From: Fibrobacterota bacterium
GTDB lineage: Bacteria; Fibrobacterota; Fibrobacteria; UBA11236
Assembly: GCA_028287465.1 (NCBI GenBank)
Contig: JAQBPO010000010.1
Coordinates: forward strand, 1-64,000
Length of the DNA: 64,000 nucleotides
Reading direction: 5' to 3'
Part shown: piece after piece, positions 34,947 to 43,803 of the stretch
Position numbering within the stretch: the first letter of the stretch is position 1
How the letters are laid out: each line of letters begins with the position of its first letter
Program-made: the position numbers and the translations under genes
The notes under the pieces: model-generated
Seen by the model: only the letters and a program-made list of their open reading frames with translations
Told to the model about the DNA's origin: nothing
Database searches by the model: none

Positions 34947-36884
34947 TTAACCGATGTATTCCATGGTGTTGTATCCGAGGCGCCGTCCGGTATCGCTCTC
35001 AGGGGCGCTTTCGAACGGGGCGGTTTCCTGGATGCCGTTCGCCCCCTGGGCGCCGCGGCCGTTCCGGTGGAAGAAGGATTCCGAATTGCTGCCGTCCGGA
35101 TTGAAGAGGGAGGATTGGCGCTGGTCCACCGAGACCTCCAGGCCTTGTAGCTTGATGCCCTGGTTCTCGAGGGAGTCGCGCAGGCCCGCGAGGCCCGCTT
35201 CCACCTGCTGGCGAACGTTGTCGTTCTCCACCGAGATGCGGGCGGACATGGCGCCTTCCTTCATTTCCAGCGCCACCCGGACCTTGCCCAGATGCTCCGG
35301 GGAAAGCTGGATGCTGATTTCGTCGCCGTCCTTGCGGCCCAGGCCGGTCATCTTCTTCGCGATTTGGTCCATCACGCCCGCTTCGGCGGCGGGGCGGGGT
35401 TGCCAGGCGCGTTCTACGCCCGGGCGGTGCTCGACCGAACGCGCCTGATCGAGGGTGGCATGGAATTGAGGGCCGGTCGCGCCGTCCTTGGCGACCAGGG
35501 GGCCTTCCTTTCGCGCGGAGGTTTCCGCGTTCCGGGCGGTGTCCCCATTCCGGCCGAAAAGGTCGGCTTTCGCGTCGTCTTCTTCCGCCGTGGCGGAATC
35601 CCGGTCCCCGGCCGTAACCTGGGCGATACCTGATTCCGGCGCCGTTTCCGCGGTTCCGGAGTCGCCGGGCAGCTCGAAGGACGGCTTTTCCGATTCCCGG
35701 CCCGAGGCGGCGGCCTGCAGGGCGGATGCCTGCATCACGCGCAGGCGATCGAGATCGGCCATGGGGAGGGGGTCGGTCATGATGGATTCGGTCTGGGGAC
35801 GCACCTTGACGCCCTGCCATCCCGCGGGGGTGGTCACGGGAGTGGTCTCGGGGCGGACCATGCTGGTCTGTTGCGCGGATGCGTCGCCGGCCAGCTTGGC
35901 CATGCGGTCCATGATGAGGGCCGCGACTTCTTTCTGGGAAACGGTGCGGTCCAATTGGGCGGATTGGGCCTGGGGCTGTTTCGGATCGAGGGAGGCGGGC
36001 GCTTCCGGGGCGGGTTCCGCATCGGTCGCATCGACCGTCATGGCGGAGGCACCGGAACCGGTATCGACTTCGCCTTCGCCTTCGCCTTCGACTTCGCCGG
36101 CAAGGGCGGCGGCTTCCACGCCGTCCGACCCGGGCATGATTTCCGCCTGGACCGGCTCCGTTTCCGCGGCCGGTTGGGCCATGAGGTTCTGGATCATCTG
36201 GAGGATATCGGCCAGCACGTTCGGATCGCGCAACTGCTCTTCGCTCGCGAAGATGCCCGCGTCTTCCAGACCCTGTTTCAAGGCCTGATCCGCGGCCGCC
36301 TGGTCCTCCTCGGACGCCTCATCCAGATCCCGGTTATCGTTCATGGGCTTGATGCGCGCATTATCGAGGGATGCGTTCCCGTCGGCCTGTACTCCGTCCT
36401 TATCGAGGACCGGCTTAGCCTCATCGGCGTTTTCTCCCGGCTCGCGCATGGCGCGGGACTGGGATTTGCCGTGATTCGCCTGATTGGCCCGGTTGTTCCG
36501 TTCGGCCTTGTCCGCCTTGTCCGCATGGTCGGCACGGTTGTCCTGCCGGGCTTCCGCGCGGGCGGCGTTCGGTTTGGATTCCGCCTTTACCGGCTTCGTC
36601 TCCGGGGTCTTGTCCTGGGGCATGCGGTTCTGGACCTTGGCGGCCAGGTTGGCGCGGCTTTCCTTGATCTTGGCCTGGAAGCTCGGGGCTTTCCCATTGC
36701 CCGCTTTCCCGGCCTTTCCGGCGACGCCGGCATTATCCAACGGAAGCAGGTCGCTTCCTCCGCGTTGGCCGGCGGACCGGTTCTTCGCATCCGCGCTAAG
36801 CTTGGACTGGGCCGCCTTTTCCTTGGCCAGCGCGTCCTTACGGTTGTTCGCGAACATATCGAGGAGGTTGGGGGCTTGCAGCAT
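34947..36884 (-). CDS. fliK: Flagellar hook-length control protein FliK
   Basis: A 645-residue molecular ruler. A long Asp/Ala/Glu/Lys-rich disordered part precedes the conserved C-terminal domain, which has DEISIQLSPEHLGKVRVALE, an ISVENDNVRQQVEAGL-type helix and LENQGIKLQGLEVSV. ATG 36884 (GGAG upstream) starts at MLQAPNLLDMFANN; longer frames run into motE. The large size goes with the long hook protein. Confidence 0.9.
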   Translation of the reverse strand: MLQAPNLLDMFANNRKDALAKEKAAQSKLSADAKNRSAGQRGGSDLLPLDNAGVAGKAGKAGNGKAPSFQAKIKESRANLAAKVQNRMPQDKTPETKPVKAESKPNAARAEARQDNRADHADKADKAERNNRANQANHGKSQSRAMREPGENADEAKPVLDKDGVQADGNASLDNARIKPMNDNRDLDEASEEDQAAADQALKQGLEDAGIFASEEQLRDPNVLADILQMIQNLMAQPAAETEPVQAEIMPGSDGVEAAALAGEVEGEGEGEVDTGSGASAMTVDATDAEPAPEAPASLDPKQPQAQSAQLDRTVSQKEVAALIMDRMAKLAGDASAQQTSMVRPETTPVTTPAGWQGVKVRPQTESIMTDPLPMADLDRLRVMQASALQAAASGRESEKPSFELPGDSGTAETAPESGIAQVTAGDRDSATAEEDDAKADLFGRNGDTARNAETSARKEGPLVAKDGATGPQFHATLDQARSVEHRPGVERAWQPRPAAEAGVMDQIAKKMTGLGRKDGDEISIQLSPEHLGKVRVALEMKEGAMSARISVENDNVRQQVEAGLAGLRDSLENQGIKLQGLEVSVDQRQSSLFNPDGSNSESFFHRNGRGAQGANGIQETAPFESAPESDTGRRLGYNTMEYIG

Positions 36885-36924
36885 GGTTTCTCCGTTGCGT
36901 CCTGTATCGCGTCTTCCGGGGGCC

Positions 36925-37668
36925 TCAGGCCTTGCCGGGAGCGCCTTTCTTCGTACCCGTCTTGTCGTCGGCCTTGGGCGCCTTCGCGTCCTTGGCCTTG
37001 TCAACCGCCGGGGCGGCATCCTTCTTATCCGAGGCCGGTTCCACCTTGGGCGCGGCGCCCTCGGGAACGGACGCGGGATTCCTGGAGCGGACCTTGCCGC
37101 CCAACAGGGTCGTGATTTCCGCGGCGCGCTTGACGTTCAAGGCGGCCAGGGAGGCGAGCAGCTTGGACTCGGCGCGCGTTTCCGGGATCTTCTTCATGAT
37201 GCGGACCACCATGGCATTGTCGAGGCTGAGCAGGATGGGCGCGGCCTCGTCCGGGCGCATGGCCCCGTAGACTTCCGCCAGGGACGCGATCTGCTTATCC
37301 TGGATTTCCGAGCTCTTGCCCACCAACTCCTCGATCTTGCGGCGGTGTTCGGCGATTTCGTCCTTCGCCTTGACCGTTTCCAGCTTCAGGTTCTCCAAGC
37401 GCTCGATCTCGACGTTGACCTCGGCTTCCTTATCCTTGAGTTCCTTCTCCTTGATTTCCAGGGCCTTGTAGGACTTGAGCTGCTTGGCTTCGGCCTCTTC
37501 CTGCTTCACCAGGTCCTCGCCGGAGAACGCGGTCTTCAGGCGTTCCTTGTCCTTGCCGTCCCCGAATTCCAGGTGCACCACGCCGGCGGCCAACATGATG
37601 CCGACGAGGATCACGGGGAAGAGGAAGATCGAGACGAGCGATATTCCAAGGAGATCTTTGAGTTTCAT
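36925..37668 (-). CDS. MotE-family flagellar protein
   Basis: A 247-residue periplasmic or membrane-anchored protein: an N-terminal transmembrane helix (ISLVSIFLFPVILVGIMLA), a long Glu/Lys coiled coil (about 50-130), an MgtE-N-like helical domain (about 130-190: YGAMRPDEAAPILLSLDN, VVRIMKKIPE) and a Lys/Ala/Pro-rich tail. This order matches the MotE/YlxF group found next to fliK, where it supports motor function. It is the first gene after the sigma-54 promoter. Confidence 0.85.
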   Translation of the reverse strand: MKLKDLLGISLVSIFLFPVILVGIMLAAGVVHLEFGDGKDKERLKTAFSGEDLVKQEEAEAKQLKSYKALEIKEKELKDKEAEVNVEIERLENLKLETVKAKDEIAEHRRKIEELVGKSSEIQDKQIASLAEVYGAMRPDEAAPILLSLDNAMVVRIMKKIPETRAESKLLASLAALNVKRAAEITTLLGGKVRSRNPASVPEGAAPKVEPASDKKDAAPAVDKAKDAKAPKADDKTGTKKGAPGKA

Positions 37669-38047
37669 GTCAGGTTCCGTTTCATGGCGTCAAGTCCCTT
37701 ATTGCAACAAGCGTGCCGGTCTGAAACATGGGAATAAAGGGCCTAAAGGGCGGGAAAGGGCGGCGGTAGAGGAAAGTAGGGGAATTAGGCGGGGCAACAA
37801 TTGCTCCGCCCGGCAAGGGATGGCCGGAAGATAATTCCCGGTAAAGCGGAAGTTGAAGCTGACCTTCAGGCTTTGCTGAAGGGAAGACGAGGTGGATAAA
37901 ACGAATCGATATGGTCGCTATGGTGCATTCCATTGTACGGGGCGAACATTGTCCGGAGGTCATCTCCTTGTTACGTTTCGGCAGGGATCTTTTATCCGTC
38001 CGGATTCTTTACCCAAGAACGCGAATTCCCTAACCGAAGGTTCCTTC
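37669..38047. other. Divergent intergenic region between motE and the lipoprotein gene
   Basis: 379 bp without a gene. It contains the sigma-54 promoter of the flagellar operon at its left end. The right half must hold the promoter of the lipoprotein gene, but no clear -35/-10 pair was recognised. Confidence 0.6.
37703..37717 (-). promoter_or_regulatory. Sigma-54 promoter of the motE-fliK-flgDE operon
   Basis: On the minus strand the sequence GGCACGCTTGTTGCA matches the -24/-12 consensus GGCACG-N4-TTGC exactly, with GG and GC 10 nt apart. The predicted start site is near 37692, about 24 nt before the motE ATG. Middle flagellar genes are commonly RpoN-dependent, so the location fits. A bacterial enhancer-binding protein gene is not in the window. 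Confidence 0.8.
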
Positions 38048-38926
38048 ATGAAGATGCATGCTTCATTGCTTCTACTGCCGTTTTTGCTGCTTGGTTGCGA
38101 TCCCGGCGAAACGGCGCAACCGTCCCAAAAGGGGAATGAGCTTTCCTATGGGTTCCAAATCGATTATACCTGGTGGGTCCCTTTCTCTTGGGGCGACCGT
38201 GAAATCGGGACAAACCGGTTGCAAGGCGTGGCGGTCATCGATAACCCATACATCTATAAATGGATGGGGAGCTACGCTTCGGGCTATTGGAGGAACATCG
38301 GGAGCGGGGCTTCCAAAATCACAATGGAAACCAACGGCAACCCCGTCGTGACCATGCCTGACGGTAACGCATGGCGATACAACATGCTTACCAGCGCTTG
38401 GGAGATGATGAATTTCGGGTACTTGGTGAGGGACGTATCGATCTCTTCGGATGGGGCCGTCTGGATCCAGTCGACGCAGCTGCAGACCACGGGGAATTAC
38501 TGGATCGGCTTCAAGAATCCCAACGGAACCATTTCCTGGGCGGGCGGGGCAAAGAAAGTAGCGGCGGATAGGAAGGAGTATCAGGCGGAGTATACCTATA
38601 ACCACGCCTGGGCCATCAGCGCCGCCGGCGACTTATCCTTTTACCTTGCGTCGGGCGCTTGGCTCGCGAAACCCCCGACCGGTCCCGTGGTCGGTACCAA
38701 GCTTTCGGACATCTCCGTGGGAGGGAACAGCATCGTATACGCGGTCGCCAATGATTTCGATGCGGCCGGGAACGCCACCGTCTGGTGGGTACGCAACGAT
38801 GGAGCCATCTGGGAGAACGTGGCGGGCGCAAGGGGCGTCAGAGTCGCCTTGGGGGATGACCAGGACATTTTCATTATCCAGGCGAACGGAACCACCCTGC
38901 ACCATTACATACCGCACAGCATCTGA
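38048..38926 (+). CDS. Secreted lipoprotein with tectonin-like beta-propeller repeats
   Basis: A 292-residue lipoprotein: signal LLLLPFLLLGC with the lipobox LLGC (Cys about residue 17). The mature part repeats a tectonin-like pattern in which a strand with hydrophobic/DG motif is followed by W or Y: ITMETNGNPVVTMPDGNAWR, VSISSDGAVWIQ, ISVGGNSIVYAVAND, VALGDDQDIFIIQANGTTLH. Tectonins are lectin-like propellers that bind surface glycans; that role is an inference. ATG 38048 or 38054 may be used. A strong terminator follows. Confidence 0.7.
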   Translation: MKMHASLLLLPFLLLGCDPGETAQPSQKGNELSYGFQIDYTWWVPFSWGDREIGTNRLQGVAVIDNPYIYKWMGSYASGYWRNIGSGASKITMETNGNPVVTMPDGNAWRYNMLTSAWEMMNFGYLVRDVSISSDGAVWIQSTQLQTTGNYWIGFKNPNGTISWAGGAKKVAADRKEYQAEYTYNHAWAISAAGDLSFYLASGAWLAKPPTGPVVGTKLSDISVGGNSIVYAVANDFDAAGNATVWWVRNDGAIWENVAGARGVRVALGDDQDIFIIQANGTTLHHYIPHSI

Positions 38927-38966
38927 AGTTTCCGACCCGCCCCGCTTCCGGGGCCGGCTTCCAGCG

Positions 38967-38995
38967 GGCGGACGCCTTGCCGCGTCCGCCTTTTT
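38967..38995 (+). terminator. Intrinsic terminator after the tectonin-like gene
   Basis: A perfect 9-bp stem, GGCGGACGC/GCGTCCGCC with loop CTTGCC, is followed by TTTTT. Its T-tract abuts the stop codon of the convergent DUF1015 gene. Confidence 0.88.
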
Positions 38996-40149
38996 CAGCG
39001 CTTGGTGTGTTTGTAGAGTACCAGGCCGGACAGGATCTTGGGCGCGAAGAAGGTCGACTTCTCCGGCATCACGATCTCGGGGTTCTTGAGGCCGGCATTG
39101 GCGACCGCCATCAGTTCATCGATGGATACCGGGCAAAGGGCCACGGCCAGATCGTATTCGCCGCTGTCGACGAGCGCTTTCATGGTCCCGAGATCGGATT
39201 CGGGGTAATAGTCGAAATGGCGCTTTTGGAGGATCATGGAATGCTCCACGCCCAAGGCGGGATAAAGCTCCTTCTCCAGGATGCTGCAGTCGAGCCGGCC
39301 CACGACGTCTTCGGGAACGTTCTTCGCCTTGAGGGTGAAGGCGCGGTCCTTGGTGTAGAGGCGGAAGGAATGCTTTTCCGGCGTCGTGAACGCGGAGGCG
39401 GGCTGGAGGTCCAGGCCGGACAGGATGTCCTTCATCTTGTTCTTACCGTTGATGACGCGGTTATAGGCGAGGATGCGCGCCTTCTCCACGATGTAGGCCA
39501 TGGCATGGGTCTGGCCGTTCAGGAGGGCCGCATGATAGCGATGATGGCCGTCTGCGATGTAGAGCGGGTTCTCGGAGACCGCGCGCTTCAGGGATTGGCC
39601 CGCGGCGGAAGCCTCGGGAACGCGGAAGAACCGGCTGGCGATGCCGTGCAGATCATTCCATCCCTTGAAGTCGCTCTGGATGGAATATTCCGGCTGCTGT
39701 TCGGCGCGCACCTTTTCCAGGATGGGCTGGATGGGGGACTTGGTCAGAAGGAAGATCGGTTCCAGGGTATAGCCGGTTTCGTTGGTGACCTTGAGGCGTC
39801 CCTTGACCTTCTCGTCGAAGGTCTTTTCGTGGCGGACGATATTGCCTTCCGCATAAGCGCTCACGGCCACGGCGGCGAAGAAACCCAGCCGTTCCCCTCC
39901 GTTCCACTTCTGCTCATAAACGTAGAAGCAGGGTTCGGCGTCGGGGATCAGAACGCCCTTGGACGTCAGGTTCTTCAGGGCCTCGGCGGGGTTGGGGCCC
40001 AGGGTAACATGGAAAAAAGAGTCCGGGTTCGCGCTCAGGAGGCTCTCCAGGGGAGACCCCTCCTTGATGACGTCATAGGGCGGGGTGGCCAGCGCCTCCG
40101 CCTTGTCCTTGGAAGCCCTGAGTCCCTGCAATCCCGCTATCTCGGCCAT
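38995..40149 (-). CDS. DUF1015 family protein
   Basis: A 384-residue cytoplasmic protein. It shows the family landmarks ATPPYDVI, FFHVTLGP, FYVYEQKW, VRHEKTF and the most conserved YIADGHHRYHAALL. The function of DUF1015 is not known; its genes often lie near serine/phosphoglycerate metabolism, but nothing of that kind is adjacent here. It is monocistronic. Confidence 0.9.
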   Translation of the reverse strand: MAEIAGLQGLRASKDKAEALATPPYDVIKEGSPLESLLSANPDSFFHVTLGPNPAEALKNLTSKGVLIPDAEPCFYVYEQKWNGGERLGFFAAVAVSAYAEGNIVRHEKTFDEKVKGRLKVTNETGYTLEPIFLLTKSPIQPILEKVRAEQQPEYSIQSDFKGWNDLHGIASRFFRVPEASAAGQSLKRAVSENPLYIADGHHRYHAALLNGQTHAMAYIVEKARILAYNRVINGKNKMKDILSGLDLQPASAFTTPEKHSFRLYTKDRAFTLKAKNVPEDVVGRLDCSILEKELYPALGVEHSMILQKRHFDYYPESDLGTMKALVDSGEYDLAVALCPVSIDELMAVANAGLKNPEIVMPEKSTFFAPKILSGLVLYKHTKR

Positions 40150-40252
40150 GTTCCGTCCCGTCCCGTTTGCTCTCCCCGGTTGTTGCTCCGGGGGCCAAAA
40201 AATAAATCTTTATTATGGAATGGATGGCGTGGGCCGGGGGTATTATTAGGGT

Positions 40253-40567
40253 ATGCTGCTTCTGAATTGGCTCGGAATCGCATTTTCAACCGCCGCCTAC
40301 CTGGCCGGTCTCCGCAAATGGATATATCAGGGAAACCTGATCCTGGGGCTGGTCTCCATTTTCGTCTTTTTCCCGCTTTTGATCTGCCTGACCATGACCT
40401 TCCCGGCCACCATCCTCAGGGCCATGCCCCTGGTCGGCGTGGGCATGTTCGTGCACCATTACGGGAGCCGGCTGCTGATGCAGATCAAGCTCCTCTGGTT
40501 CACCACCCTGAGCGTGATCGTGGTCCAGTTCTACTATGCCTTGTACGGGCATTTCATGCTGCGCTGA
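40253..40567 (+). CDS. Small hypothetical integral membrane protein
   Basis: A 104-residue protein with three to four hydrophobic helices (LLNWLGIAFSTAAYLAGL, LILGLVSIFVFFPLLICLTM, FTTLSVIVVQFYYALYGHF). Few charged residues, mostly in the second loop (HHYGSRLLMQIK). Ribosome site is poor. No family recognised. Confidence 0.65.
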   Translation: MLLLNWLGIAFSTAAYLAGLRKWIYQGNLILGLVSIFVFFPLLICLTMTFPATILRAMPLVGVGMFVHHYGSRLLMQIKLLWFTTLSVIVVQFYYALYGHFMLR

Positions 40568-40644
40568 ACCGGGTAGGACACGCGCCCGCAGGGGAAGGGG
40601 CCCTCTCTACCTGACCGGTAACCCGCTCCCGGATCCCATTCCCT

Positions 40645-40977
40645 TCAACCCCGGCTCGCCAGCAACCATTCCTTCGCCTTCAGGTAGGCCGTGCATAGGG
40701 CGTTGAATCTCGCCATGCCGTCCTGCCCCGTCTGCATGCCCAGGAAGATCTGCCCATGCCCATGGAATTCGCTGCGCACCTCCCGCCAAGGAGAGTCCCC
40801 GGCGGTTCCGGCATAGTCCAGCACCTCTTCGGTTTCCCGGAAGCGCAGGCCGGCCGTTTCCAGCTCATCCCGCAGTTCGAAGTATTTGTTTTGCAGCAGG
40901 GTCTTGAAATTGGGGGCTTTTTCGGCTTCAGCCAGCCAATCCCGGAGGCTGTCTTTGACCCTTTGGATACCTTGCAC
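40645..40977 (-). CDS. Hypothetical helical protein
   Basis: A 110-residue soluble, mostly helical protein (VKDSLRDWLAEAEKAPNFKT, KYFELRDELETAGLRF), ending QTGQDGMARFNALCTAYLKA plus a short tail. The frame is open up to 41091, inside the tRNA gene, so I prefer GTG 40977, which has GGAG 5 bases upstream. No family recognised. Confidence 0.55.
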   Translation of the reverse strand: MQGIQRVKDSLRDWLAEAEKAPNFKTLLQNKYFELRDELETAGLRFRETEEVLDYAGTAGDSPWREVRSEFHGHGQIFLGMQTGQDGMARFNALCTAYLKAKEWLLASRG

Positions 40978-41086
40978 CCTGGCTCCGATCCATGGAAGGG
41001 GATGGATTCCCGGGGAAAATAAGTTTTGCCTGAGGGCTCCGGGTAACTTGTTTTTATGCCGGAAAAGGCTACTTTTCCCCCACCAC

Positions 41087-41159
41087 GCCACTTTAGCTCA
41101 GTTGGTAGAGCGGCTCATTCGTAATGAGTAGGTCATCGGTTCAATTCCGGTAAGTGGCT
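41087..41159 (+). tRNA. tRNA-Thr (anticodon CGT)
   Basis: A complete cloverleaf of 73 nt: acceptor GCCACTT/AAGTGGC fully paired, D arm GCTC...GAGC, anticodon stem GCTCA/TGAGT around loop TTCGTAA (anticodon CGT), variable AGGTC and T arm ATCGG-TTCAATT-CCGGT. The discriminator is T and CCA is not encoded. Its 3' half is duplicated at 46906, marking it as the integration target of the island. Confidence 0.95.
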
Positions 41160-41166
41160 CTCTTTT
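41115..41166 (+). repeat. attL: left 52-bp direct repeat in tRNA-Thr
   Basis: It begins TCATTCGTAATGAGTAGG in the anticodon arm and runs through the tRNA 3' end to CTCTCTTTT. It is identical base for base to 46906-46957. The sequences diverge immediately outside on both sides, as expected for site-specific integration. Confidence 0.9.
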
Positions 41167-41342
41167 TTCAGCGTATTTCACGGTATTTGCCCATCAGCCC
41201 TATCAAGGGGCCATGGGAAATATAGTCTTACTACCGAAAATCTACCTCGACAGCCACGAGTTTCACCCTTCTACATTCCATTGTTAAAGGGGACGTCCAA
41301 TGAAACCCTTTACCCAATCCTCCATAGCCAAAAAAGCCACGG

Positions 41343-41927
41343 TCATGAGATACGGGGTTCGTACCTAAAAATGTCATTCACTACATCCTTAATTGTAGAC
41401 GTGAAGCCGCCACGGCTCAGGATTAGGTTACAGTTCTCAGGGCTATGCCCTAGGTATTGGAAAATATTTTTAAACATTTTTTCCCAATAATTATTGGGCC
41501 ATACCTCAAAAACTGAATCAAGATTCGGTCTTGTCAATGGGGTCCCCCAATACTTGGCATCAGGCCCTAAAGCAATTGTTTGATACAAGTCGCGGTGGGT
41601 GCCGAAATGGACATAATCGCTTGGGGCAAGGTTTTCCATTAGATGAATGGATAGGGGCAGTGCATCCAAAACAGAATCTCTTATCACATAATCAGGAAGA
41701 AATTTTGGGTCTTCCGATTGACAGCTACGAAGCAAATCAACAATTTTATGCCCCTTGCTTCTTACCAAATTCGCATCGTTCAATAAAGAAAAGAGAACTC
41801 CTTTCAAGTAGAGTTCCAGGGCATGGCCTACAAGAAAAAGCCGGGATTGATCTAGCCCATTGGGTAAGGCGTAAAAGGCAACAAGGAAATCATCGCCTGT
41901 TAACGCATAGTGCTGCCATTTAGTCAT
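41343..41927 (-). CDS. HEPN-like hypothetical protein (island)
   Basis: A 194-residue protein. The N-terminal half resembles HEPN-type helical domains: SRLFLVGHALELYLKGVLFS followed by RSKGHKIVDLLRSCQ, as in the many GHALEL...GHdL families. The C-terminal half (RDLYQTIALGPDAKYWG, WPNNYWEKMFKNIFQYLG) is specific and recurs in a decayed copy at 43404. HEPN proteins are often RNases of toxin-antitoxin or defence loci; the canonical R-x4-6-H motif is not clear here (RSKGH) and no nucleotidyltransferase partner is adjacent. Role unproven. Confidence 0.6.
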   Translation of the reverse strand: MTKWQHYALTGDDFLVAFYALPNGLDQSRLFLVGHALELYLKGVLFSLLNDANLVRSKGHKIVDLLRSCQSEDPKFLPDYVIRDSVLDALPLSIHLMENLAPSDYVHFGTHRDLYQTIALGPDAKYWGTPLTRPNLDSVFEVWPNNYWEKMFKNIFQYLGHSPENCNLILSRGGFTSTIKDVVNDIFRYEPRIS

Positions 41928-42565
41928 TGCGGAAAAGATAAGTTTTCTTGGTAAGGCTCGGACACACGAACCAACTCCCAGCTAAAAACAAAAGCTGTCT
42001 TACTCCTGGCCACCCCTCTTCCTGGCATAGTGGTTACTTCATTCAACAATGGTACCATGACCATTAATAATGGTGGTATTGCATCATCGTGGGGTAGGGG
42101 TATGCCAGTCTCCCTGTTCATTGGCACCTATGAACACTTCGGAATATCTATCGGTGGGGCAGGCAGGCATAAACTTGGGAGTGAAGGAACGTCCACTCCC
42201 ACGGGCTCAAACTTCCAGCCTATAAAACGAAAATGGAGGCTATCAAGCCTCCCTCTCTCTTTCCCTGTGTATTGTGCCGGCTAGGCAACGACCTTCATAT
42301 GCTTACCTGCATTCTTGCCATTGTAAAAATCCCGGATGGTGCCTGTTGTTCCAACCCTTGCCCTTACGGGTGGGGGTGCCGAATTCATTCAAGTAATTAA
42401 AGATTCCTTTGGTATGGGCGTAAAGGGGGGCGCTATTTAAACAATGGTTTTATCTGAATCTTGTGGTGTAAATTACTCCGACACTTAAATCAAAATGAGA
42501 TATTGGTTACTATGGTTTTTAAATTGAGCCACTAATTCATTTTCAACCAAAGTTTCGAAAGCCAT
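41928..42565. other. AT-rich interval in the island without a confident gene
   Basis: 638 bp. Short frames of 67-84 codons exist on both strands (41924-42127 minus, 42030-42284 plus) but have no ribosome sites and no recognisable families. The minus frame may be a gene remnant. The last 100 bp, very AT-rich, probably hold the promoter of the first PEP-CTERM gene. Confidence 0.5.
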
Positions 42566-43216
42566 ATGAAAAAACTATTTCTCGCTTTATTGGCCTTCAG
42601 TTTCTCACCTGCATTGGCAACTTATTTCACTTTCACAGGCATAGTCACAAGTGTTTACACTTCCGATGAATTTTCAAGTCTAAGGGGATATGTCGGAAGC
42701 CCTGTAGAATATGTTTACTTCGCTGACTTTGCTATTACTCCGTATTACATTAAAGGACCTCTAGGCGATACTAATTGGGTCACAAGCCAGCCAGGGTTTT
42801 ATTCGGAACTTGTTTCTGGCCCGACCATTCTTCCAGAATTTGGCTACCAAAATGATCCAAGTGGAGTAATTGAAGGTCATGTTGGTCTATATAGGACAGG
42901 CGAACTCAAACTATGGGGGGAGACAGAATTCAATTCCAGAATAAATGGACACTACCGGCATATTTTTATGAACGCCTGGAGTCCAGGTGTCACCCTAAGT
43001 GGAATTGGTTCCATTGCAGATGGTTCGGAGATATCATATTACGAATATGACAAGGCCCTTATGGTAAACACTAGTTTAACCCTTACTGGTATCTCGGAAT
43101 CAAACCCGATGGTCCCAGAACCAAAGACATTTGCACTTTTTGGATTGGGCTCACTCGCATTCTTTTTCGTAACTGCAAAAAGAAAATCCATGATCAAAAT
43201 CAGTCAGGCTAAATAG
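42566..43216 (+). CDS. PEP-CTERM sorting-domain secreted protein 1
   Basis: A 216-residue protein with a signal peptide (1-18, ending ALA) and a mature domain beginning YFTFTGIVTSVYTSDEF. It has the C-terminal sorting signal VPEPKTFALFGLGSLAFFFV followed by basic TAKRKS. PEP-CTERM proteins are cleaved and anchored by exosortase, usually with exopolysaccharide. It is a diverged paralogue of the genes at 43804 and 44498 (shared F.G.V.S......GS.V.YV...DF pattern). No exosortase in the window. Confidence 0.85.
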   Translation: MKKLFLALLAFSFSPALATYFTFTGIVTSVYTSDEFSSLRGYVGSPVEYVYFADFAITPYYIKGPLGDTNWVTSQPGFYSELVSGPTILPEFGYQNDPSGVIEGHVGLYRTGELKLWGETEFNSRINGHYRHIFMNAWSPGVTLSGIGSIADGSEISYYEYDKALMVNTSLTLTGISESNPMVPEPKTFALFGLGSLAFFFVTAKRKSMIKISQAK

Positions 43217-43403
43217 TAGGCTACAACCTTAGTACGACATTTTCTAAAAATAAGTTTGGACACGTGCGCTAAATGCCTGCATAAGTCTTTTGGCCATTAG
43301 CCCCTGGCCTCCCACCGAGGTTTAGGTGAAAATCGAGGCTATCAAGTCTTTGTTGACCTGGGATATATTTCCAACTCCTAAGAGTCCCAAGGCCCGCTCC
43401 CCC

Positions 43404-43618
43404 TTAGTAATCAACATGCTTGGCGATTTCATGGAATAAGTCTCTCCAATAGTTAAGAGAGTAGGGCCAATCTTCACCGGCAAAATGAATCTCTGGCCGG
43501 ATGAGCGTTCCCAGGTATTTCGCATCCCGTCCCAAGCCAATAGATTGGTATAAATCGCCATTTGATGGGCTGAAGACCCTGCGCCAACTATTCTGGTCAT
43601 TTATAACGGAGTAATAGA
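43404..43618 (-). pseudogene. Decayed paralogue of the HEPN-like gene at 41343
   Basis: A minus-strand frame ending at TAA (43404-43406) reads GDLYQSIGLGRDAKYLGTLI and SLNYWRDLFHEIAKHVDY. These align with RDLYQTIALGPDAKYWGTPL and PNNYWEKMFKNIFQYLG of the intact gene. No start codon or N-terminal HEPN half is present, so it is a C-terminal remnant. The boundary near 43618 is approximate. Confidence 0.75.
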
Positions 43619-43803
43619 TGTTCAGTGATACGGTCTATAGAAGGTCCACAGGCCATTCTAGGGTCAACGTGATAGGGGACAAGAGATATGACAAAGGAAG
43701 CAGCCCCCTGACGGAGCCCTTAACAGGTTTCTTTTGGAAACCTTAAAACATCCCACTATTTGACCATTTTATGACCGGCTTGCTTATTGCTTTAATTCCC
43801 CTC

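Noticed and set aside
36885-37019. 45-residue extension of FliK
   Set aside because: Arg/Pro-rich out-of-frame reading through the motE end; ATG 36884 has a ribosome site.
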